From Timema cristinae (Eukaryota > Arthropoda > Insecta > Phasmatodea > Timematidae), in contig JBCFYV010000935.1 of assembly GCA_039000515.1 (NCBI GenBank), positions 59,158,346-59,222,345 of the forward strand: a DNA stretch of 64,000 bases, given 5' to 3'. Position numbers and translations under genes: made by a program. Shown here in pieces: positions 10,610 to 23,060 of the stretch; the first letter of the stretch is position 1, and each line of letters opens with the position of its first letter. The notes under the pieces were generated by a model. That model was not told the origin of the DNA. It ran no database searches and saw only the letters and a list, made by a program, of their open reading frames with translations.

Positions 10610-13600
10610 GCTCTTAGAAATCTGAAATGTATTATCCATGCATAAATAACTATCTATCTCTAAAGTCTTCTCCTTGTGTTAGTAAAGTACCATGCCACTG
10701 AGCTATAGATGGAGAGTAATAATTAATGGTACGTCCTATTTTTTTTTATCCTGCCATCCTGATAACTGAGGGAGAAGTTTTCAAGGGATAAATAAACCCT
10801 TAGGGGTAGGGGGTAATTTCTATCGAAATCCCTGCCAAGTTATTAATTACATCCTCTAGTTTGATCTTTTATCAATATACTTTTCCTGAGCTCTCAATTT
10901 TTTTTTTAATACTTAAACTATTTTGTGACTATCCGGTGAGAATAAAAACTGTTGAATTATTTGTGGTATCATCCCTTAAAGAGAAGTATGACTGATACTC
11001 GTGGTTGTGTTTCCATTACTATTATTATAAAGTTTTCATAGAAAATATTTTATTTCAAGACTGGCACTTTGAATTAATCAGATTAGGGAAGGGAAAGTGA
11101 CTTTCAAACTAATTTGATTGAGCTAAGTTTTACCTCCTACTCGAACAAATTTAATCTAATTTACTTTTTATTGTTTCATCTTTATATTTTATGGATGTTC
11201 TTTCTCATCGTTCATCATTATCTCATTCATTTCTTAGTAGACATATTACGTCTAGCTTTATCACAATAACACCTTTATATGTAGGCCTATAGAGCATTTG
11301 TATAGGTACAGTCAAATTTTAAACTAGATAAAGGGATGGAAGGAAAGGGGTATATGAATTTAATTCCAAACTTAAAATATAGTTTAATCGTGGTAACCTA
11401 TATATATATTATATATACATACACACACACACATAATATAGCTTGTATATACTACCACGAAGATAGTTGAACACCTGTACCGCTTTTCTACAATACAAAG
11501 TAATCGTAAGTTTTTTCCGTCTTTTCTTGATTTTAGAAAAAGAAAACGTCCTAAGCTGTGTAAGTTAAACCAAATATTCAATAATCGATCAATAATAACT
11601 TTACTGTAACTCTTAAAGGTAGAAAGCTTACCTTGAATGGTTCCACTATGGTATGATTGATAATATAGGGCCCTACCGCTACCTTTCAGGGTAAATGGAG
11701 GAGCCTACATGCCATTCAACTTTAGTAAGAGAAATTGTTAATATACTATAAATTGAAGCTATTATAATCTCTTTTTTTTAAACCAAGATTAATGATAGTG
11801 TTTTTTTTTTTTTCGATATTAAGATGATTCGTAATTTGACTAATTGATATTTACAGTCACTTAATTTTACTCGAAGCAATTATGATCAACATAATTATTT
11901 ATTTACCATGTTTCAAGCAGTCTTAATATTTGTTTTTGGACATTCATATGATAATTAAACTTTAAAATTCATTATTTACACAACAACAAGCCTAAATGCT
12001 CTAATTAAGAAAATAGTTTAAGATAGCTTGGATTAACTATTATTACGCTGAAAATTGTTTTAAGACGTAGTACGTCTTAAACCCACACCTTTTTATTTGA
12101 AATTTTTTTACTGACTCTATTTTGGTATTATTCAGATGAAGAACCAAGCTCTTTACTTGTGTAAGTTGAGTATATCTCACTATACCCTCTTTATATATAT
12201 CGCGAACGTATCCACCTTTATACTTTCTCTTGAGAGTTGATGTTATGTCCGTGATGTATTTGAGTATCATTGAAGGGCAATTCCAACGAAACACCTCCTA
12301 TCTCTAAGGCGATATCTGTCACTTTCACATCGTGTAGCACTCACTCCCTTCTCCCCACACCTCTATGGCTTTCCCATTTCATTCAATGTTCGGAAAACGT
12401 GGTATTCACAGGGACTCACTCGGCCCTTGTTATTGTTATCCATGTCACGATCATTGTTGTCCTCCTGCCTCGCGAGAGACATCTACACTGAGCGGAGAGA
12501 ACTAAGCCCAAGGTCCGTTTACCAGGATTCTATATGAGGTCGGACATGGCTGGCCTTGTTTAAAAAACAATTTTACACAAATATTTTTATATTAGTGGAT
12601 TTAAAAAAAGTTTTTGACACTGTCTAGTGTACACAATAACTACATTTTTGATCATAAAATGATTTTTTTCCCCAAGAATTGTATCAGAGAATGAATTATT
12701 GGCCTAAAAATACTGGAACATCAGTTTCAAAGTACCAACGACAGGAAAGTAATCTATTTATGTTTCTATACCTTTAATATTAGCCTAAATATTCATATAG
12801 CTGTTTATTAAACAAGTAATTTCATTATTTTATTCAATGATACAATTACTTGTTTTGATTACTGAATTGACGGAAACAATTTTTTTTGAATGAATTATTT
12901 GACTAGACAAATATAATCTTTTACTAATTGACAATTTATTATATTGTGGTAAAGTATACATACTACCTACTGCATAAACAATATTAAATTAGATTTGGTT
13001 TCTTAAAAATTTAAAAGATTATAGGTTTGCCCACTAGACTGATGGTGTTTTAGTTTTTCACATTTATTATCATTTCCATCCTTTAGGCGAGAATATATTG
13101 TGCATATGGATGAGATTATATTCGTGGCCGACCAAAGTACCCATTTATTTATTTCCTTCTCAATGGATTTAACATAATTGTGAATTATATATAACTTTTT
13201 CCCTAAAATATGACAAATTAATTGTCTGTTTAAATATTTGATTATATTTGAACACTTTAATTTATAGCAAGGTATGGTGTTAGACTATACATTCTAGTAA
13301 ATGTAAACAAACGAATTTCCTAATATTTTTATTCCTTCCCTGTGTTGTATTTAATATTTGAAAATATGTTCATTTATAATTTTACACATTACTTAGGCTT
13401 GTGATTTTTCCATTGTTACCTCTGTTGTTTCAGTGAGCTGCTTATTATTTTATTTAGATCAAACAAGCCGTTATTTAAATTAATCTGTATTTCCAACAAT
13501 ATATTACATTATAAAGAAAGCCCTGTTGGATATAACAATCTCTTCTGGATTGCAAGGCATGACCTCATAATAGACGAACCTTGCATACTTCCCACAGCAC

Positions 13601-15860
13601 AGCAGAGGCATCTACCTACACAACAGTCATCCCAAAACAAAACATCGTCGCGTCGCGCTAACGACGGGGAACCGGACAAGAGAAAAGCGCCGTCACAAAT
13701 ACAACGTGACACCAGATAGTCGATTGAGATATCGGGTTGTTGAGGATTGAATTGAGAAGCGAGGTATAAGGGGGAGGTGTTGAGGATAATAGGAGGGGGG
13801 TGAGGGTAAATAAAACTGGCGTTTGCGTGTTTTGTGAAGGATGTTGAGGGTATCATTTGTCAAGGTTTACCATTTGTAATCCTGAATAATTCAGCCTTCC
13901 CCATTTTGTGAGTTCAGTATATTTGCATGATCTTGAACAAAAGAGGTCATTAATCACTATAGACCATTATTTCACAGCCCTCAACGAAAACTAGAAATGA
14001 AAGATCGTTAATGAACCACGTAAAAATATTTTAAGGTAATAACGAAACGATTGTAGTAATCAGGATATGTGTCGAATACACAACTGAAAGTGTTTCGGGT
14101 GAACATTTTGAAAGCCGTAAGTAATTTTTGAAGACAATAATACCTATTATAATTCGATGTGTTGAGACCTAGCTGAGTAGAATCGATTGTTTAGTTATCG
14201 TTTTAAAATTTCTTATGTATTTTTATTCTTTATTTTCTTTCACTTTCGAGTTTGTCTGAAAATATTGTAAAAGTTCAGTTGGGGCTTTTCTATTAGAATA
14301 TTTTTTTTAAAGTTTTGTGTTACATAATGAAATAAACAATGATAAAATACCTAGAAAAACAAGAATTTGTCTGAGTTTCAGTTCAAATCTAACCAAAATT
14401 ATGGAGTATGTGTCACAAATGTGTTTAATGAGTTTGACATTGATTGACTTAATTATTAAAACGTTTTAACAGCATGGCTTTTGATTGTCCAATATAAAAG
14501 GGTGGTTTTATATGAAATGCATCCACGTTGTCGTCAAAAAGAGAATGAAAACAAAACCCTACAGTGCACTCGATCAAGGTTTGGATCCCGGTCTCCCAGT
14601 CACCGGCAAACCGGTAAATTCTGAGCCCGATGCCTTGGAACAGTTGATAACATGGTTTTGTGTGTGTGTTTCTCGTGAACTGTGACTTATGTTTTATAGA
14701 TTCATGGAGCTAAATATTAATTATATTAAAAAAAACAGTAATTCAAATAACAGTTTAACATTTTAGAAAAAAATTCTAAATAAGGTCGAGTGATGAACTT
14801 ATAATATTTAAGTTGGAATATATCTGGAATATACCGTAACTTGTTTATTGAGTTAAAATTATGCTATATTATTGGATTCCATAATCATCCATTTATTTCA
14901 CAGCTAAATAAATATTTTAATATTTTACTTAGCTTTCTGTATGTAACTTCAATAATTAGTTTATAATTATCACTAGATATTATGTCTATTATTATGTAAT
15001 TCAAGAATAACAACTAAACATTTTATTTTAAATTTTAATCTTTTAAGGTTTTACTATATCCAAACTAACTGTATTTTAAAGTTAAGATTGTATAGGCCTA
15101 AACATTACTCTGTAGTTGATTTTAACTTAAAATTGTCTGTTATAACCAATTTTCTTAACATGTTCTAAATAAATCTTAATAAATGCAGCCAAGTAATTAA
15201 CTATTAAATCTAATATGTAATTCAATCAAAAATTGTATATACTTTCCTTATAAATTCAACTAGATTTTACAAATCTGATGTATGTGTATTTTATTATTAA
15301 TAATTAATTTACCAAAGTAATTTTTATCCAAGGCTATATACATATTGAAACTAAACAAACAAACTATAGTATTTTATATTCCTAAATATAACAGTTTGCT
15401 TGGAAATGTAACATTCTTCGTGTGTGCAGGTATAACACTTTGTTTTAGAGGGTTGGTAGGGCGGAGGCATAGATAGAGCTATTCACTCTAAAGTCGTCAA
15501 ATCCTGTGACAGCATTCCTCCTTCCTTAGGTATAGATAGATAGATGCCACAAAGAAACGAGTTCAGTAGATCGTAAAAAAAAAAAGCCTGTCGTTAAGTT
15601 TCTACCAAACTATTTCCTGGTCTATTTCGGTCGTAAAGGCTATCACAGAAGTTATTTTAATCTTCTAGTTTTAGCGTTTCACGTCGAAATAACGCCCAGA
15701 GCGTAAAATGATACTCTATAAAAATACAGTATTTGATTTTCAGATTTCTTAATAAAAGTTAATAAACAAGGTATTTTGTGATAATTGTAAACTATTTATC
15801 TCATTATTATATTTCAACTCGAGTGCTTGACTCTGTCCCGGGGGCTTAGGATCGGATTTT
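10610..15860. other. Gene-poor AT-rich block
   Basis: Five kilobases without a recognised repeat apart from weak tRNA-like scars (near 10690 and 14565-14650, the latter with TTTGGATCCCGG). A GC-richer patch at 13510-13860 carries a 115-codon - frame without motifs. A short piece at 11620-11650 (AAAGCTTACCTTGA) resembles sequences at 48.2 and 63.1 kb. Confidence 0.35.
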
Positions 15861-15869
15861 TGGCACACA

Positions 15870-16083
15870 AAGTGGACTACCGATGCTGATGTTCACATGG
15901 TATAAGGCGTCACTCTCGCAAAAAAACAATATTGCTGAGAGTGAGGATATCGGTCGTTCGGCCCTTGGTTTGGTGCACTGAGATGGGGTTTTCCCCTAAA
16001 TAGTTTTTACTCTCTTCACGCAAATGCAGGAACATTTACTCTAAATTATTTCTTCCTTATCCCTATTTAGCTCATTTGTGTAA
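15870..16083 (+). mobile_element. Degenerate tRNA-SINE, family C
   Basis: Head with a box A-like GTATAAGGCGTCACTCTCGC, then the body CTCTCTTCACGCAAATGCAG and TTCCTTATCCC. An inserted A-run and decay disturb box B. Confidence 0.45.
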
Positions 16084-16452
16084 ATTTGAGGATAGGATAA
16101 GATGCACACACACACAAAAAAACAAAGAAAAGTAAGATTTGACCGCAAGTTCTAGAAGTAGTCAGTTTTGAGAGCATCGACGCTGCTGATTCTTGTGACG
16201 ATATTCAAGGGGTAGTTGGGAGGTCGGGGAGGGGCACCACCTCATCTCTATTCCCGGAGTTGGATAGGTAATTTCTCTTCGTCTGCTCGCACCGTAAGTC
16301 CGCTGATCCCTAAAAAGGGGGGGGGAGGGGGGGCGCGGAGGAATCGCGACTCAGGAACTTCTGCAACCTCTGTGTAACTATAGCTCGTGCAGTCTCACAG
16401 ACCGACAAGCGAGGAGAAAATTGTAAGATAGTCTACACTCAAATTTACATAA

Positions 16453-16483
<31 letters not shown>

Positions 16484-16659
16484 GCACCGCGTCTTACTAC
16501 CCGTTCGGGTTATACGCACTTACGCTAATGTGTAATGGTAGGGTGATTGTGAGATGAAATGAAGGACCTACAGTTTAACGTGGATTCCGAACCACGGTGG
16601 AGGCCTGGTATTCCCCACATTCACAAGATGTCTTGTCAGAGGTGAAGGAAGGGTTTGGT
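16453..16659 (-). mobile_element. SINE family A, head missing
   Basis: The (TTA)n run, shared tail and family A body are intact up to GGAAGGGTTTGGTG, where the match stops before the tRNA-like head. It is a 5'-truncated or rearranged copy. Confidence 0.75.
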
Positions 16660-16689
16660 GTCGCGGGCTGCCAGTTGTACAGGCCTGCT

Positions 16690-16800
16690 CTACCCTATTA
16701 AGTTGGGGATTAGGAAGGCCAAATATAGGGGAAGTGTATTCACATTTGCGTAGAAGTAGAGTGGGAAAATAATTTAGTCAAACTACCCCCCCCCCCCCCC
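16690..16800 (-). mobile_element. SINE B/C body fragment ending in a poly-C run
   Basis: TTGGGGATTAGGAAGGCC and CACATTTGCGTAGAAGTAGA match the reversed B/C body. It stops at a run of 15 C (16786-16800). Confidence 0.5.
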
Positions 16801-17212
16801 GGTACAACCGAGATAAAATTCAACTTCAACACAGTTTTAAACAAAAGTCGGCGAAAAAATTTTAAGTATAGTTTTTTTTAATAATTAAAAAAAATAGCCC
16901 ACTTAAAATAGAGTAGACCACGTGTTTTAAGATCGTTGATAGGCGATGTCCATTTCATTTAGAAGCTAGGTTGGGTCCAGGCGTCTTTTTTTTATTGTTC
17001 CAAAAGCAAGTGAAATACGATACGAATGATCTGGAGCTGATGACGATTGTATGTGAATACAAGTGCCTGGACCAAAACAACTATTCTGCCCCTTTGACGA
17101 GGAAGTGTGCCCGCATAAGCTTAAAGTGTAACTGTGGTAATTTGATTGACAAATCACAACTGAAAGACCATACCTTAGTGTACCCAGTTGGGATTCGAAC
17201 CTCAATAATTGT

Positions 17213-17456
17213 TTATTATTTAGCACCGCGTCTTACTACCCGTTCGGGTTATACACTTAAGTACTAATTACACTAATGGATTAGGAATCGAGAAGGTTGA
17301 ATTTAGAGGAAGTGAACTTGAATTTGCGTGGAGGGATAGTGGAAAACCATTCAGGGAAAACCACCCGAGTGAGATTCGAATCTCTCTTCCCCCATCCTCG
17401 GCAGTCTAGCTCAACACGAAGCTAGCGCGTTAGCTAACTACGCTACCGTGTTGGTT
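17213..17456 (-). mobile_element. SINE family B
   Basis: Reversed tail (TAGCACCGCGTCTTACTACC), body (GAATTTGCGTGGAGGGATAG), box B (GATTCGAATCTC) and box A (GCGCGTTAGCTAACTACGC). The tRNA-like head differs from family A, but the 3' tail is the same. Confidence 0.8.
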
Positions 17457-17697
17457 AATATGCATACAGCTTGAACATGTAGTAAGACACGGTTCTATAA
17501 AAATCTCAAATAAAACTCACATCGGTGATCATGCGGACTAAATTTCAAGTCAATTTCGTCTGTTTTGCCGGTGACCGGGAGGTTGGGCTCGAACCCAGGC
17601 CTGGTGTCGTAAGGGAGATTTTCCCCTTCACGTAATTTTGGGTACATGAGGTAAGAAGACAAGGAGTAAAACAAATATAAAACAATACCCGCACTAG

Positions 17698-17872
17698 TGA
17701 GCCTGTGGACAAAGGCGTCAGTCCCGTATACTCTAATTTACCAAATACAGGAAGGTTAAGAGTTCGAATCCCGGCAAGCTGTAATGAGATGGTATTTCTT
17801 AATCTACCTCCACGCAAATGCATGTGCACTTAATCTTAAATTCAAACTTCTCTATTAGTGTAAATATTCAGA
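17698..17872 (+). mobile_element. Degenerate tRNA-SINE
   Basis: Box B (GAGTTCGAATCCC) is followed by CTACCTCCACGCAAATGCAT and TAAATTCAAACTTC, the B/C body. The tail is lost. Confidence 0.5.
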
Positions 17873-18078
17873 TTGTGGCTGTAAAAAAAACAACCTATCC
17901 TCATTTTCAGGTGAAAGCTGTTGCGTTTTTATTAAATTCACTCTCCCCTTTCCGGATTATTACTTTAGTGTGTGTTCCGGAATGTTCGAACACGCCATTA
18001 AAAGGCATAGAACCCCGCCTCCCTCCCCTTTTCCCCCTAACAAAGAGGAATTAATTAAAATATCTTCCTTTTAATTTT

Positions 18079-18342
18079 GTGCCTAGGAGTGTACAAACTT
18101 TTCCTTCCGCAGCTCTCGCGTTTACGACGCTACAAGCAAGAGTGCCCTCGAATTACGACTTTGCATCTACAATGTCTGGGAACTACTTGTTTTTTTTAGT
18201 CGTCGTAAAAGTTTGTGTCCAAGGTTACACGCTACTAGATGAACAATTAGCAGGGATGGGGGGGGGGGGGGTGTTCCTTTCGGTATTTACTAAGAGAAAC
18301 GTCGTCCCCAAAACAGATATAGCCTATTTACTCTCTCGCTAA
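18079..18342 (+). other. Open frame with a hydrophobic segment, doubtful
   Basis: The frame contains MSGNYLFFLVVVKVCVQG, which looks like a signal peptide from an internal ATG at 18172. A pyrimidine-rich acceptor (TTTTCCTTCCGCAG) precedes it at about 18097-18110. The frame then runs through a 14-G tract, which argues against a real exon. No family recognised. Confidence 0.15.
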
Positions 18343-18727
18343 GCTTCGAAGTTCGAACTCAGTTCCCGGTGAACTGGGAGTAGTAATTTTCAATTTATGA
18401 TTATTTTTTTATCTCTCTGAATACGTTTGTTCCTTTAAAATTCACCTTCCCTACTCTATTTTCTTAAATAATCGTGAATTGTGGCTAGTCTGAACTACAC
18501 GTGAGTTAGCTAAGAGATGGGGAAAAAATTTCTCATAAATTTTCAATAATCGAATCACAATGTAAGGGAATGTATTCTTGATGATTATAATATTAAAGTA
18601 TTAATATATTTGGCTAACAAAACCTTGACGTTATTAGTCTTTTGTATTCCTCCACCGAATGCTGTGAGTACGATAAGAGAGCTGTAACCTCTAATCGCTT
18701 TATTGGCAATCATTTTAAAATGTCACC

Positions 18728-18925
18728 CACTTTGGTGGTTGAATAGTCTAAGAAGTCACTCTCGAAATAGACTGGATTGCCGATGGTGGGGTGATCAGGG
18801 CTCGTATTTAATTCGGCTATACTGAGAGGTTTTTTTTTCTAATTCCTTCCACACAAATGCAAGTGCACTTCCCCTCAATTAAACCTTTCTCATCCCTATC
18901 ACATTAGAATAATTAGTAAATGGTT
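18728..18925 (+). mobile_element. Degenerate SINE family C
   Basis: Head CACTTTGGTGGTTGAATAGT, a damaged box B, then TTCCACACAAATGCAAGTGC. It is diverged throughout. Confidence 0.45.
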
Positions 18926-18973
18926 AATAAGTTGCATTGCTAAATAAAATTGGTGATGTCTTTGGCGTTTAAC

Positions 18974-19125
18974 ATTATTTGCGTGGAGGCAGAGTGGAAA
19001 ACAATTTTAGAAAAACCACCCTCAGTACACTTGACCGAGATTAGAACCTAGATCTACCCGTCATCGGCAGTCTAGTCTACTGCTAGAGTAGCCCGTTAGA
19101 CCACGCGGCCACCGAAGCGGGTAAA
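18974..19125 (-). mobile_element. SINE family C, 5' half
   Basis: Reversed body TATTTGCGTGGAGGCAGAGT, box B remnant, then AGACCACGCGGCCACCGAAG, the family C head. The 3' tail is absent. Confidence 0.55.
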
Positions 19126-19705
19126 TACTGTTGTTGAAAAATATTCCTAAAAACAACCATCACCTTCACACGTTGCATTAAAAAACCACTCACTTCCAAG
19201 ATAATCCGACCACCAGGGTAGCAGGGCGAGTACTAAATATAATTGTTGATTCTTGCTCGACTTGCAGTTGTTGACCTCTTAGAACGAGCAGGCATGAAGT
19301 AAACGGTCCACTGACTGATTTAGAATGTGCTCCTGTATGTAAGCTAGCCAGGACTGAAAGAACAGGTGATCTCACGCCCGACGGTTATAAAGGACTTGTA
19401 AAATTAACAGCAGCACACTACTCGCACTAGTTCTCTTGTTGGTCGCCGGCCAACATGACTCGGCTGATTCAGGATGAATAAGATTACCTTCGAGACGTGA
19501 ATGTTGAGAGGAATACAACTATGATCGTGTACTTTTATAGTTTGGAACAAAATGTTCAAAACTGGGTTATCACTTCAGAAAAAAACTTTTATATTTAAAT
19601 AATTATAATATGAAACACTCTTCAGTTATACATTTTGAGTGAAAATGTAGAATTTTTTAAAATTATAATTGTCAAAGATCTATGTTTTATTTAATTATGT
19701 TTTTA

Positions 19706-19998
19706 TTTATTTGAGGTATTTAACTTTCATTTTATGAACCGACTAATTATATAAACTCTATTTCTATGAGCGAGCGCGAAAGGACCTACCAATTTTACTG
19801 AGAAAGCTATTTCCACATAGCTTCCAGGGTTCTTTCACATGCCACAATCGACATGAGACCGACGTCCTTACTTCCCCTCCGAAGTAAGTTGTGCTACAGA
19901 CTTCTATCGCTAAAAAAAAGTCAACCCCTGACTGAGTTTGAATCCACGAACACCGAATTTTGAGGAAAGGACTCTACCCCAAAACCACCGAGGTCGAC
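19706..19998 (-). mobile_element. SINE family D (tRNA-like head on the - strand)
   Basis: Shares GAGCGCGAAAGGACCTACCA, CTTACTTCCCCTCCGAAGTA and a reversed box B (GAGTTTGAATCCACGAAC) with the element split at 38.65-39.57 kb. It serves as the unoccupied reference for that insertion. Confidence 0.6.
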
Positions 19999-21019
19999 TA
20001 AAAATAAATAAATCAGTCATCATTAAATTTTGTCATTAGAAAATAGAGGATACATTATTAATTTTCATATAAAGTAATCCCCGGATACCCTTTTTGAACA
20101 AAATCGCAAAAGCCATTTTCGAAAAATCCCAAATTTTCAAAACTAATTAGTGTTAAAATTTCTCTTAATTTTAGCATTAGAACCAACATTATTATTTAAC
20201 CTCAAAGTATGATCTTATAACATCTAAATATAAAGTTTGAACAAAATCCATAAAACCGTTTTGGCTGTAGCCCTCAGACATAAATGTAGGACCCATTTTT
20301 ATGAGTTTGGGGGGCACATAAAACGGTGATATCGATCAACATCTCAAAGTAAAAAAAGTTAATTACTACAATACTTTATATCTATGAGCGGGGAAGGGGG
20401 GGAACGAGCAGAGGCAGCATCACACGCACCGATTTTCCCATATTCTTCTTGGGATGGAGGAGTCGGTGCTTGAATTACAGCAAAACCATGCGGGGAATAC
20501 CCGACTTCCCCCATGAATATACGAATGGTAAGATATTTTCAAGAATCACACGCGGAATTGATGCGTCTAAAAACAGCTTGGACTTTTCAAAGGGCCGGTC
20601 TTATGACTCCAGGATAAATATTTATATCCTGTAGATAAGTTAAAAGTGCGTCCAGATAAAATGTATTTATCCATCAAATTTGTATCGGTAGGTAAGTAAG
20701 TACCTGATAACTTTTATCTGAAAATTAAAATGGTTGTTGCCATAGTGACGCTTTTTTTTCATGAGGTTTCGCCTATCAGAATCTGTTTTTAGGTTTAGTA
20801 AGCACAGGTTCGGGCTCTAACCATATATATAAAAAGTTAAAACATTTAATTCACACTTTTATTTAAACAATAAGCGATTTGTAGAGTTATAGTTATATAA
20901 GAACAAATTAATTTAAATATGTAATTACCATAAATGAATTTTGTAAACGGTACCAAATTATTCCCACAATTTTGGCAGACACCGAAATTAGTTCCTTGCA
21001 ATAAACTTAGCTTCTGCAA
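19999..21019. other. Unannotated AT-rich stretch
   Basis: No repeat or gene recognised, apart from a short GGGCCGGTCTTATG at 20589 that recurs reversed near 22950. Confidence 0.3.
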
Positions 21020-21227
21020 CTTCTTTGGTGCTGACTGACAGCTCACAGCTGAGAGATGACGGCTTTGAAAATTTAGCAGACCAAATTATGTATCCCTACG
21101 CCGAACCATATGATCTGCAAAAAACATGTGTTTAGCAGCTGTCACTTCTGACAGTCAACATTTAGGTATATACCTAAATGTTTACTGTCAGAAGTCAGCT
21201 GTGAGCTGTCAGTCAGCACCAAAGAAG
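21020..21227. repeat. Nested fold-back hairpin
   Basis: Two perfect 32-base inverted arms lie at 21020-21051 and 21196-21227 (CTTCTTTGGTGCTGACTGAC / GTCAGTCAGCACCAAAGAAG). Inside is a second, near-perfect palindrome at about 21136-21201 centred on TTTAGGTATATACCTAAA. CAGCTG is used by both hairpins. Confidence 0.85.
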
Positions 21228-21682
21228 CCATGGGGCTACTGTAGCTACTAGCCAGGTTGTAGTGGTAGCATCAGGTCTTAGACCCCGGCCAGGCTTGCGA
21301 CTGTCGCGCGACCAGAGCTGCGACAGTCGCAATAGTGTATTACATTGATTCTTATGAGGGTGGCCACGCTTGGCGACCAGCGACAGATTTGAAAACGCTT
21401 TCGTGAGCGTTTTCAGGTCGCAGCGACAAATACGCTCGCCTTTATTTCTTATGGAGGTGGCCGCGCTTGCGTTCGGGTCGCAGCCTGTCGCGAGAACAAT
21501 GGACACTTGTGTGGTTTTGCTTGCGTCATTCTAGGTCAAATGTCGACCGATAAGGTGACTCGGAACCACACTATCACTCCTCCACTAAGCATTTTCACTA
21601 ACTTTCCTTGCAAACCGCCCAGTGTTTCCCGGTTCCCGCCCGTCTGAAGTTTGACACTCGGTAGAGGGTACTGTACTTAACA

Positions 21683-21982
21683 ATGTTTGATACCGAGCTA
21701 TTTATAAATGAAGTAACTACTTTCAACCATCCACCATATGTAAATCACAACCACCCACCACCCTTCAACCCTTCAACCCTTCAACACTTCAACCATCATG
21801 TATATGCTAACCAAAGCCAAACAATGTCTTTCAACCAATTATCATCACTTACCCATCAACCTAGCCACCAACCAGTATCTCAAGCATTACATCACCAACA
21901 CAACGAAGAGCAATCAACAACATCTGAACATGAGAGCGAGTCAAGTGTGTTTAGTGTGTTTAGTAACCCTGCTAACAATTAG
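21683..21982 (+). CDS. 99-codon low-complexity ORF inside the PIF/Harbinger-like element
   Basis: The frame begins MFDTELFINEV, which resembles the first helix of MADF/Myb-like DNA-binding domains carried by Harbinger-type elements (acidic residue, LI/LF, EV). It then becomes rich in H, P, N and Q, and ends with an acidic serine-rich tail (EEQSTTSEHESESS). No complete MADF fold fits in it. It may be a deletion remnant of the element's accessory protein. The resemblance rests on about ten residues and is weak. Confidence 0.25.
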   Translation: MFDTELFINEVTTFNHPPYVNHNHPPPFNPSTLQHFNHHVYANQSQTMSFNQLSSLTHQPSHQPVSQALHHQHNEEQSTTSEHESESSVFSVFSNPANN

Positions 21983-22252
21983 AAAAAAATTTCAGTCTTT
22001 AAAACTTGTATTTTTTAATACACAATTTCAAGTAAATTTTACAGGGCATTGCTACTGTAAAAATGTTGTTTATCATGTCTCATCTTACCTCAATGCGACC
22101 GCCACTCTTTCTTCCACTGGAATCGAGTTAATTCATTCTCTTTCTTTGCTTCTTAATGCCCTCTCTGACGTATGAGCAAAGTTCGTCAAATGAAGCTACA
22201 CTCATTATAAAATATTGGAAAAATCTATCTTCAGCCTTTCTGAGTTCATTAA

Positions 22253-22500
22253 ATATTATTATTATTAGCACCGCGTCTTACTACCCATTCGGGTTATACG
22301 CACTTACGCTAATGTGTAATGGTAGGTGATAGTGAGGTGAAATGAAGGACCTACAGTTTAACGTGGAATCCGAACCACGGTGGAGGCCTGGCATTCCCCA
22401 CATTCACAAGATGTCTTGTCAGAGGTGAAGGAAGGGTTTGGTAATCAGATAAATCTTTGCCGGGACCGAGATTGAACCCCGGCCGCCAGCACAGAAGTTT
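22253..22500 (-). mobile_element. SINE family A inside the PIF/Harbinger-like element
   Basis: (ATT)n, shared tail, family A body and box B (GATTGAACCCCGG) are present; the copy ends before box A. Confidence 0.75.
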
Positions 22501-23060
22501 CATTAAATAAGGTATGAAACTGTCCATAAGTACGTCTCTGCATATTAATGGGGTGGACACCGTATTTTTTAGATGTACGTTTTTTCTTCATATAACTAGA
22601 TACTACTATGGCTAATAACACATCTTCACGCCCTGGTGCCATGATAACATCTGGTCATAAAACGCGGCGACCAGGTCGCAAGCGTGGCCGGTACCAACAA
22701 AAAGCATTCCCCGCGACCTGGTCGCAGCGTCCAGGTCGCAAGCCTGGCCGTAGCCTTATACGCATGCGCGCACCAGTGAAAACAGTACCTTGTATTTTCT
22801 GCATAAAAATATATTTATCCTACAGATAGCCATCCGGCAGATAAATTCAGTTCATAATACGCGTAAAATACTAAAGTGACTGATATCCTTTAACTGGTAG
22901 CCAACTTTAACCTCCCGATAGCAATATTCATGCGGTGGCCATAAGACCGGTCCTTATTCTACTACGCATGCGCCAGTATCCGGTCTTCACTTGTTTTCCA
23001 CCAGGCTCTTATCAATAATTGTCTTTCATGAAAAACATGGTGTAATGTAATAAGGAAACG

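Larger units (their letters stand above)
21281..22755. mobile_element. PIF/Harbinger-like TIR element, 1.48 kb, with TTA duplications
   Basis: The left end GACCCCGGCCAGGCTTGCGA and the reversed right end GGCTACGGCCAGGCTTGCGA form the TIR, flanked by TTA at 21278-21280 and 22756-22758. A 3-bp TWA duplication is diagnostic of PIF/Harbinger. Subterminal regions are packed with GTCGC and GCGAC palindromes. A SINE A (22253-22500) sits inside. An internal 99-codon frame (21683-21982) is the only coding candidate, so the copy is probably non-autonomous. Confidence 0.65.

Noticed and set aside
13509..13856. 115-codon - frame as a gene
   Set aside because: No start context, signal or motif, and composition follows local GC; no splice sites that make sense.
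17213..17456. tRNA genes at the many box A/box B pairs
   Set aside because: The boxes belong to repeated elements with common bodies and tails. None folds into a complete cloverleaf with an anticodon arm.
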